DNA from: Megamonas hypermegale
Lineage (GTDB): Bacteria > Bacillota > Negativicutes > Selenomonadales > Selenomonadaceae
Direction of reading: 5' to 3'
Length of the DNA: 7,146 bases
NCBI GenBank assembly: GCA_002314325.1
Contig: DCFC01000041.1
Span: 24,915 to 32,060 of the forward strand
Shown here one piece after another: positions 1 through 4,387 of this stretch. Numbering within the stretch: the first letter of the stretch is position 1; the number at the start of each line of letters is the position of its first letter. The translations under genes were made by a program, and so were the position numbers. The notes beneath the pieces were generated by a model. The model was given only the letters and a program-made list of their open reading frames with translations, made no database searches and was not told where the DNA came from.

Positions 1-43
1 ATAAACTATTATACTGCTTTGAAAAATCAACTAACACAATAGA
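1..43 (+). repeat. Dispersed structured repeat, copy A (right end only)
   Basis: The first 43 bases match the last 43 bases of the complete copy at 1630-1758 without gaps (my count is 35 of 43 identical). They comprise the right arm of the inner stem (ATAAACTATTATACTGCT) and the right terminal arm (AACACAATAG). The left part lies outside the window. The copy has the same orientation as the other two and sits upstream of the phoH promoter. I do not recognise the family by name. Confidence 0.8.
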
Positions 44-71
44 TTTTCATAGGAATTTCATATAAAACGGC

Positions 72-100
72 TCAGTATTTTTTCATTTTTATGATATAAT
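72..100 (+). promoter_or_regulatory. Probable extended -10 promoter for phoH-ybeY
   Basis: A perfect TATAAT at 95-100 is preceded by TG at 92-93, giving the TGnTATAAT extended -10 form. The expected -35 position (72-77, TCAGTA) is a poor match to TTGACA, as is common for extended -10 promoters. Transcription would start near 107, leaving a short leader before phoH that contains the palindrome at 111-126. Confidence 0.6.
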
Positions 101-110
101 ACAGTATATG

Positions 111-126
111 CTTAAAATATTTTAAG
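111..126. promoter_or_regulatory. Perfect 16-bp palindrome in the phoH leader
   Basis: CTTAAAATATTTTAAG equals its own reverse complement. It lies just downstream of the predicted phoH transcription start and upstream of the ribosome binding site. It could be a dimeric repressor operator or a weak RNA hairpin (CTTAAA/TTTAAG around an ATAT loop). In A/T-rich intergenic DNA it could also be chance. No named regulator is assigned. Confidence 0.35.
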
Positions 127-134
127 AATAATAT

Positions 135-140
135 GGAGGG
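135..140 (+). promoter_or_regulatory. Ribosome binding site deciding the phoH start
   Basis: GGAGGG at 135-140 is the only good Shine-Dalgarno sequence here. It overlaps the first in-frame ATG (133) and so cannot serve it. It precedes the in-frame TTG at 151 by 10 bases, somewhat long but acceptable. Confidence 0.55.
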
Positions 141-150
141 AAATAAGCTT

Positions 151-1143
151 TTGCCAAATTTTGCTGAATTAAAGGTATCTTTTCAAGACAGAACAGAAAC
201 AATCGGTATTTTGGGAGAAAACGACGAATATCTGCGTGTGCTCAATGACAGCTTTGCCTGCCGCATTGTAGGACGCGGAACAGATTTGTCCATCAACGGT
301 GAAGAAGGTGAAGTCAATGCCGCCATGCAGGTTATTGAAGCGCTGCTTTTGCTGTACCGCCAGGGAACGAAGCTCACCATGCATGAAGTACGCTACAGTA
401 TAAAGCTGGTTAAAGCCGGACAGTCCAAAGAACTGCAATCGCTGTTCACGGATATTCTAATCGTTACATCGCGCGGAAAATGCGTGCGTCCCAAGACAAT
501 CGGCCAGAAAATCTACGTCGATGCTATCCGCCGCCACAGTATCACCTTCGGGCTCGGTCCTGCCGGTACGGGCAAAACGTATCTGGCGGTGGTCATGGCG
601 GTGATGGCGCTGCGCAATCATGAAGTGGACAAGCTTATTCTGACCCGTCCTGCCGTAGAAGCAGGTGAACGGCTCGGTTTTCTGCCGGGCGATTTGCAGG
701 AGAAAATCGACCCGTATCTGCGGCCGCTTTACGACGCTTTGCAGGACGTGCTGGGACTGGAAACGTATCAGAAAATGCTGACGCGCAATATTATTGAAAT
801 CGCCCCGCTTGCCTACATGCGCGGACGCACATTGGAAAGGGCGTTTGTTATTTTAGATGAAGCGCAGAATACGACGCCGCGCCAGATGAAGATGTTTTTG
901 ACGCGACTCGGTTTCGGTTCCAAAATGGTGGTAAACGGCGACTTGAGCCAGATTGACCTGCCGCGCGGCGTAGGCTCCGGTCTTACGCAGGCGACGAAAA
1001 TTCTGGACGGACTTGAGGGAATTTCCGTAATTCAGTTTGACGATAGGGACGTAATCCGCCATGATGTAGTGGCGCGTATAATCAGAGCTTATGATGCGTA
1101 CGAAGCAGCGCACCCTGAACATAAAAATACGGGAAAAATATAA
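151..1143 (+). CDS. phoH: PhoH-family ATPase (PhoH-like protein)
   Basis: A cytosolic P-loop ATPase of the PhoH family, usually encoded next to ybeY and thought to act in RNA metabolism; its exact substrate is not settled. From the TTG at 151 the protein is 330 residues, a normal length for the bacterial form with an N-terminal KH-like domain (about residues 5-70). Walker A is GPAGTGKT at 136-143 and Walker B is VILDEAQN with D236 and E237. A further conserved block, [10 protein letters not shown], begins at 262. The longer reading from ATG 133 adds six residues, but its own start codon overlaps the GGAGGG site and nothing upstream resembles a Shine-Dalgarno, so I prefer the TTG. ybeY follows after 13 bases and is probably co-transcribed. 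In many Firmicutes an HD-domain membrane phosphohydrolase (yqfF/pgpH) lies between these two genes; it is absent here. The family call is secure, the start less so. Confidence 0.95.
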   Translation: MPNFAELKVSFQDRTETIGILGENDEYLRVLNDSFACRIVGRGTDLSINGEEGEVNAAMQVIEALLLLYRQGTKLTMHEVRYSIKLVKAGQSKELQSLFTDILIVTSRGKCVRPKTIGQKIYVDAIRRHSITFGLGPAGTGKTYLAVVMAVMALRNHEVDKLILTRPAVEAGERLGFLPGDLQEKIDPYLRPLYDALQDVLGLETYQKMLTRNIIEIAPLAYMRGRTLERAFVILDEAQNTTPRQMKMFLTRLGFGSKMVVNGDLSQIDLPRGVGSGLTQATKILDGLEGISVIQFDDRDVIRHDVVARIIRAYDAYEAAHPEHKNTGKI

Positions 1144-1156
1144 TGGAGTGTTTATT

Positions 1157-1618
1157 ATGGAAATAATATTGAGCAGTATGCCGGAAAATCTGGAAATCGA
1201 CGTGGAAATTGTAGACACAGTGCGCAAAGCCGCTTACACGGTGGGCGAACTGTACGGGCTCGACAATGCGGAAGTGAGCATTACATTCACCGACAATGAA
1301 CATATTCATGAGATAAATCGTGATTACCGCAATGTTGACCGCCCGACGGATGTAATCTCTTTTGCCTTGAATGAAGGCGACGAACCGGAAATCGAAGGCG
1401 GCGCGCCGGTCAATGTACTCGGCGACATCATCATTTCGGTGGAAAAAGCCGTGGAACAGGCAAGCGACTACGGCCATAGCGTAGAGCGTGAAGTGGCATT
1501 TTTAACGGTGCACGGAATGCTTCATCTTCTCGGCTATGATCATATAGAAGAGGACGACCGCAAGGAAATGCGCCGCGAAGAAGATTTTGTCATGGAAAAA
1601 CTGGGAATTAGCAGATAA
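1157..1618 (+). CDS. ybeY: Endoribonuclease YbeY, rRNA maturation factor
   Basis: A metal-dependent single-strand endoribonuclease of the UPF0054 family, involved in 16S rRNA 3'-end maturation and ribosome quality control in the cytosol. The signature HGxxHLxGYDH is complete near the C-terminus, with putative zinc ligands H119, H123 and H129. A conserved upstream segment, [15 protein letters not shown], is also present. The protein is 153 residues, typical for the family. The start is ATG 1157, with GGAG at 1145-1148 eight bases upstream; a longer in-frame reading from 1091 would overlap phoH by about 50 bases and lacks support. The gene lies 13 bases after phoH, so the two probably form one transcript. 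era, a partner in 16S rRNA maturation, is the next gene but is separated by a 225-bp gap holding a repeat element. No terminator with a T-run follows the stop codon. Confidence 0.97.
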   Translation: MEIILSSMPENLEIDVEIVDTVRKAAYTVGELYGLDNAEVSITFTDNEHIHEINRDYRNVDRPTDVISFALNEGDEPEIEGGAPVNVLGDIIISVEKAVEQASDYGHSVEREVAFLTVHGMLHLLGYDHIEEDDRKEMRREEDFVMEKLGISR

Positions 1619-1629
1619 AATAATTTCGG

Positions 1630-1758
1630 TCTGTTGTGCCAGTAAAACATTGAGCCTGTAGCCAGCAGTATAGTAGTTTACATTCGCTCGATGTTGGCAC
1701 TTAACCTCACTGAATATAAACTACTATACTGCTTTAGACAGTCAACCAGCACAACAGA
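1630..1758 (+). repeat. Dispersed structured repeat, copy B (complete, about 129 bp)
   Basis: This is the only complete copy in the window. Its ends are perfect 10-base inverted repeats, TCTGTTGTGC (1630-1639) and GCACAACAGA (1749-1758). Inside, AGCAGTATAGTAGTTTA (1664-1680) pairs perfectly with 1717-1733, giving a 17-bp stem over a 36-base apical region. That region (1681-1716) includes CACTTAACCTCACT, which is conserved in copy C. There is no open reading frame of note. It begins 11 bases after the ybeY stop. TAATTT occurs near both flanks (1621-1626 and 1759-1764) but is three bases away from the left end, so target duplication is uncertain. A MITE- or REP-like mobile repeat, or a structured RNA, would both fit. 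Confidence 0.85.
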
Positions 1759-1779
1759 TAATTTTAATGAAATTTTAAC

Positions 1780-1808
1780 TTTACTATTGAAAAATAAAAT
1801 TATAAAAT
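1780..1808 (+). promoter_or_regulatory. Possible promoter for era-DUF502-recO
   Basis: TTTACT (1780-1785) and TAAAAT (1803-1808) are separated by 17 bases and match the sigma-A consensus at four of six and five of six positions. They lie between repeat copy B and the era ribosome binding site. The region is very A/T-rich, so a chance match is possible. Read-through from ybeY is the alternative. Confidence 0.35.
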
Positions 1809-1843
1809 AACAGACAGAATAAGTATGAAAAAGGAGTATATTT

Positions 1844-2743
1844 TTGGAAAATAAAAAGTTTAAATCAGGTTTTGTAGCCGTTATCGGCCGTCCTAATGTA
1901 GGAAAATCAACGTTAATCAACAGCCTTATCGGGCAGAAAATTGCCATCATGTCGGATAAACCGCAGACGACGCGCAACCGTATCATGTGTGTGCTCACGA
2001 CGGACAATGAACAGGTGATTTTCCTCGATACGCCGGGTATCCATAAACCGCTGCACAAATTGGGCGAATATATGGTGAAGGCGGCGGAAGGTACGCTTCA
2101 GGAAGTCGACGCGATTTTGTTCGTCGTGGACGCGACGGAGGATTTGGGCGGCGGTGAGCGCTACATCATGGAACGCTTGCAGGCGACGAAAAAACCGGTA
2201 ATTCTAATCGTAAACAAGCTGGATTTGATTGACCGCCAGTCCGTCCTGCCGATTATTGAAAAATACACGAAGGCATATGATTTTGCCGGTGTCGTACCGA
2301 TTTCGGCGAAAGAAAAAATGAATTTGGACAGTCTGCTCGTTGAGCTTAACAAATATCTGCCGGAAGGACCGCAGTATTATCCTGCCGATACCGTAACCGA
2401 CCAGCCGGAACGGCTGATTGCGGCGGAAATGATACGCGAAAAAGTCCTGCATTTGACGCGGGACGAAGTGCCGCACGCCATCGCCGTGGAAGTTGAGGAA
2501 ATGAAAGCGCGCGAAGGCGGCAAAGTAGATATCCGCGCCACGATTTATGTCGAACGCGAATCGCAGAAAGGTATCGTCATCGGCAAACAGGGCAGTCTGC
2601 TCAAGAAGATAAAATCCATGGCGCGCAAGGATATCGAGACAATGCTCGGTTCCAAGACGAAGCTCGACCTTTGGGTTAAAGTCAAAAAAGACTGGCGCGA
2701 CAGAACAAATGTACTACGTGAGCTGGGCTTTAAAAATCCGTAA
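1844..2743 (+). CDS. era: GTPase Era, 30S ribosome assembly factor
   Basis: Era is a cytosolic GTPase that binds the 3' end of 16S rRNA through a KH domain and checks small-subunit maturation. The 299-residue length is typical. The GTPase domain carries G1 GRPNVGKS at 15-22, a switch-I region with QTTRNR at 41-46, G3 DTPG at 62-65, G4 NKLD at 124-127 and G5 SAK at 154-156. The C-terminal KH domain shows the GxxG loop GKQG at 247-250, followed by the conserved VKVKKDWR region. The start codon is TTG at 1844, supported by AAGGAG at 1831-1836 with a seven-base spacer; no in-frame ATG lies nearby. The DUF502 gene begins about 30 bases downstream and recO abuts that gene, so era is probably first in a three-gene operon. 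phoH and ybeY upstream are a recurrent neighbourhood for era in Firmicutes. Confidence 0.98.
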   Translation: MENKKFKSGFVAVIGRPNVGKSTLINSLIGQKIAIMSDKPQTTRNRIMCVLTTDNEQVIFLDTPGIHKPLHKLGEYMVKAAEGTLQEVDAILFVVDATEDLGGGERYIMERLQATKKPVILIVNKLDLIDRQSVLPIIEKYTKAYDFAGVVPISAKEKMNLDSLLVELNKYLPEGPQYYPADTVTDQPERLIAAEMIREKVLHLTRDEVPHAIAVEVEEMKAREGGKVDIRATIYVERESQKGIVIGKQGSLLKKIKSMARKDIETMLGSKTKLDLWVKVKKDWRDRTNVLRELGFKNP

Positions 2744-2773
2744 AACTAGATATTTAAGAGAGATGTGCTTGAG

Positions 2774-3418
2774 ATGAACAGATTATCACATTATTTTATC
2801 AACGGGCTTATAGTTTTAGTGCCGATTGCTATCACCTATTTTGTTATTGCCACGATTTTCACCATAATTGAAGGTATCGTCGAAAGCTATATTCCCCTAA
2901 AATTTCCGGGAGCCGGTGTAGCGCTGCTGCTTATCATGATTTTGGTGGCAGGCTGGATAACATCCACATGGACATGGGCTTCGCAGAAAATTATCAGTTA
3001 TTTCGAGTCAGTTGTGGATAAAATTCCTGTTGTAAAATTTATTTATAACAGTGTCAAGCGCGTTTCGACCATGCTGTTTGAGTCCAAAACCATGTTCAGT
3101 CAGGTGGTGCTGATACCGTATCCTCATCCGGGCGTAAAGACAATCGGTTTTTTAATGCCCAAACCGTCGAACGTGATAGCTCCGTACCTGAGCCGCGAAG
3201 AAGAATACGAGTCGGTATTTCTGCCGTGGAGCCTCAATATGACCTCCGGTTTTAACGTATTCGTACCGAAAAAAGATATAATTTTCACCGATATTTCCGT
3301 AGAAGATGCTTTTCAATACATTTTGACCGCCGGCGGCGTAATGCCGGGAGCCGACATAAAAAAAGACTTGGCGAAAATTCAGGAAATGTCGGCTCAGCAA
3401 AATGAAAATAAATCGTAA
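2774..3418 (+). CDS. DUF502 family membrane protein, two TM segments
   Basis: A small membrane protein of unknown function that I assign to DUF502 from its overall pattern. From ATG 2774 it has 214 residues. A short basic N-terminus (MNRLSHYF) leads into a first hydrophobic segment at about 8-34, and a second spans about 46-64. The rest is a soluble region with family-like blocks: IPVVKFIYNSVKRV after TM2, then SGFNVFVPKKDI and TAGGVMPG. The C-terminal tail is charged. A GTG at 2765 would add three residues; the nearest weak Shine-Dalgarno-like GAGAG (2758-2762) is too close to it, so the ATG is preferred. The stop codon is immediately followed by the recO start, implying translational coupling. 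Placement in an era-recO operon suggests constitutive expression but does not reveal its job. Confidence 0.85.
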   Translation: MNRLSHYFINGLIVLVPIAITYFVIATIFTIIEGIVESYIPLKFPGAGVALLLIMILVAGWITSTWTWASQKIISYFESVVDKIPVVKFIYNSVKRVSTMLFESKTMFSQVVLIPYPHPGVKTIGFLMPKPSNVIAPYLSREEEYESVFLPWSLNMTSGFNVFVPKKDIIFTDISVEDAFQYILTAGGVMPGADIKKDLAKIQEMSAQQNENKS

Positions 3419-4183
3419 GTGGCACTGTATACGACGGAAGTATTGGTAATCGGCGTGAAAAATTGGGGAAATGCTGATAAGATAGTTACGCTTTTATCCC
3501 CGGAATACGGCAAAATCACGGCGGCGGCGTACGGCTGCCGACGGCCGAAAAGTCCGCTGTCGTCTGCTATGCAGCTTTTTTCGTGGCTCGATGTGCAGCT
3601 TCTGCGCGGCGAACGGATGGATACCGTTCGGCAATGCGAGCATAAAGGTTTTTTTGCCGGGCTGTATGAGGATTTGACGGCGATGGCTTACGGTTCGTTT
3701 ATCGCTGAACTTGCCAAAGAACTTTGCAGCGAAGATGAACCGCAGGCGGAAATTTATCAGACACTGCTCAAAATACTGCCGTGCCTTACGAAAAACAATC
3801 CGCGTATCTGCGCAATCGCCAGCGCCTATCAGATTTTTGAATACACGGGCTGCCAGCTGCATTATAATCACTGCACTCTTTGCGGTACGAAGATTACAGC
3901 TGATGCCTATTTCAATCCGCAGCAGGGCGGCGTGCTCTGCGACGAATGCAGCGGGCACAGAGCGCATAATTTTCCCGTTTCACTGCGCCGGTTCATTACG
4001 AACCTATTGGAGCTCGATTGGGAAAATCCGCCAAAATTTCAGGTGAGAGGCGCGGATTTACTGGCGGCGGAAAATATTCTATTAAACTATATTCAGGGCT
4101 TAATCGGCAAACCGTTTAAATCGCTGTCATTCATAAAACAGGTAACACAACTGAATAATATGGCAAACAGAATAAAGAAATAA
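3419..4183 (+). CDS. recO: DNA repair protein RecO
   Basis: RecO is a cytosolic recombination mediator. With RecR (and RecF) it helps load RecA onto SSB-coated single-stranded DNA and anneals complementary strands. The 254-residue protein starts with an OB-fold-type region (about 1-80: TTEVLVIGVKNWGNADKIVTL, then the conserved YGKITAAAYGCRRPKS stretch). A helical domain follows, containing a four-cysteine zinc-finger-like site: C152 and C155 (CTLC), then C174 and C177 (CDEC). Such a site is present in many Firmicutes RecO proteins. The start is GTG at 3419, directly after the TAA of the DUF502 gene (TAAGTG). No convincing Shine-Dalgarno precedes it, so translation probably depends on ribosomes arriving from the upstream gene. 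It is the last gene of the era operon; an intrinsic terminator follows within seven bases of its stop. Confidence 0.95.
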   Translation: MALYTTEVLVIGVKNWGNADKIVTLLSPEYGKITAAAYGCRRPKSPLSSAMQLFSWLDVQLLRGERMDTVRQCEHKGFFAGLYEDLTAMAYGSFIAELAKELCSEDEPQAEIYQTLLKILPCLTKNNPRICAIASAYQIFEYTGCQLHYNHCTLCGTKITADAYFNPQQGGVLCDECSGHRAHNFPVSLRRFITNLLELDWENPPKFQVRGADLLAAENILLNYIQGLIGKPFKSLSFIKQVTQLNNMANRIKK

Positions 4184-4189
4184 AATAAG

Positions 4190-4223
4190 CAGGCAGTCTT
4201 TCAAAACAGATTGCCTGTTTTTT
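4190..4223 (+). terminator. Intrinsic terminator after recO
   Basis: CAGGCAGTC (4190-4198) pairs with GATTGCCTG (4209-4217): nine pairs including one G-U, with a ten-base loop. A run of six T follows at 4218-4223. It starts six bases after the recO stop and should end the era-DUF502-recO transcript, isolating clpB. Confidence 0.9.
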
Positions 4224-4248
4224 CTATATAACGTTATAAAGAAAAAAT

Positions 4249-4301
4249 AAAAAGTCAAAAAGTCGAAAAATATTGTTGACAATTTGACTTTTTGACTTTA
4301 T
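4249..4301. promoter_or_regulatory. Inverted array of 8-bp repeats: probable clpB operator
   Basis: Two perfect tandem copies of AAAAAGTC lie at 4249-4264. Opposite them are GACTTTTT (4286-4293) and GACTTTAT (4294-4301), giving a perfect 14-base inverted repeat (4251-4264 against 4286-4299) around a 21-base centre. A further GACAATTT at 4278-4285 continues the 8-bp spacing and overlaps the -35. The right half covers the promoter spacer and reaches the -10, so a bound protein would block RNA polymerase. The GTCAAA-type core recalls the CtsR heat-shock repressor box, but CtsR repeats are 10 bp apart and these are 8. The regulator is therefore not assigned. Confidence 0.7.
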
Positions 4302-4304
4302 AAT
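4276..4304 (+). promoter_or_regulatory. Consensus sigma-A promoter of clpB
   Basis: TTGACA at 4276-4281, a 17-base spacer and TATAAT at 4299-4304 form a perfect-consensus promoter. Transcription would start near 4311, giving a leader of about 77 bases. So strong a promoter on a stress gene, overlapped by repeat motifs, suggests control by a repressor rather than by an alternative sigma factor. Confidence 0.9.
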
Positions 4305-4310
4305 GACTTT

Positions 4311-4331
4311 AGTAAGCAAAAAGAGCCTACT
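4311..4331 (+). other. Hairpin at the predicted 5' end of clpB mRNA
   Basis: AGTAAGC (4311-4317) can pair with GCCTACT (4325-4331) with one mismatch around a seven-base loop. It starts exactly at the transcription start expected from the promoter. It may protect the 5' end of the mRNA. It is short and could be chance. Confidence 0.3.
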
Positions 4332-4374
4332 ATAAATTAAGAATGTAATAACAATAGAAATAAACATCATGATT

Positions 4375-4380
4375 GGAGGA
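4375..4380 (+). promoter_or_regulatory. Ribosome binding site deciding the clpB start
   Basis: GGAGGA at 4375-4380 lies seven bases before ATG 4388. It overlaps an in-frame TTG at 4373, which it therefore cannot serve, so the extra five residues of the longer reading are rejected. Confidence 0.9.
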
Positions 4381-4387
4381 ATTCTTC

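Noticed and set aside
1091..1156. Upstream extension of ybeY into phoH
   Set aside because: The ATG at 1091 has no ribosome binding site and would overlap phoH, while ATG 1157 has GGAG at good spacing and gives the normal family length.
1630..1758. Repeat copy B as an intrinsic terminator for ybeY
   Set aside because: The stems have large internal loops and no T-run follows. The same element occurs after clpB, where a separate true terminator already exists, and before the phoH promoter.
3711..4046. 111-codon + strand open frame within recO
   Set aside because: It is a shifted frame of recO with shadow-like, low-complexity composition and no conserved features; recO itself is intact.
4249..4310. 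CIRCE (HrcA) or canonical CtsR operator upstream of clpB
   Set aside because: No TTAGCACTC/GAGTGCTAA is present. The GTCAAA-like units are 8 bp apart rather than the 10 bp of the CtsR heptads, so a named regulator is not supported.
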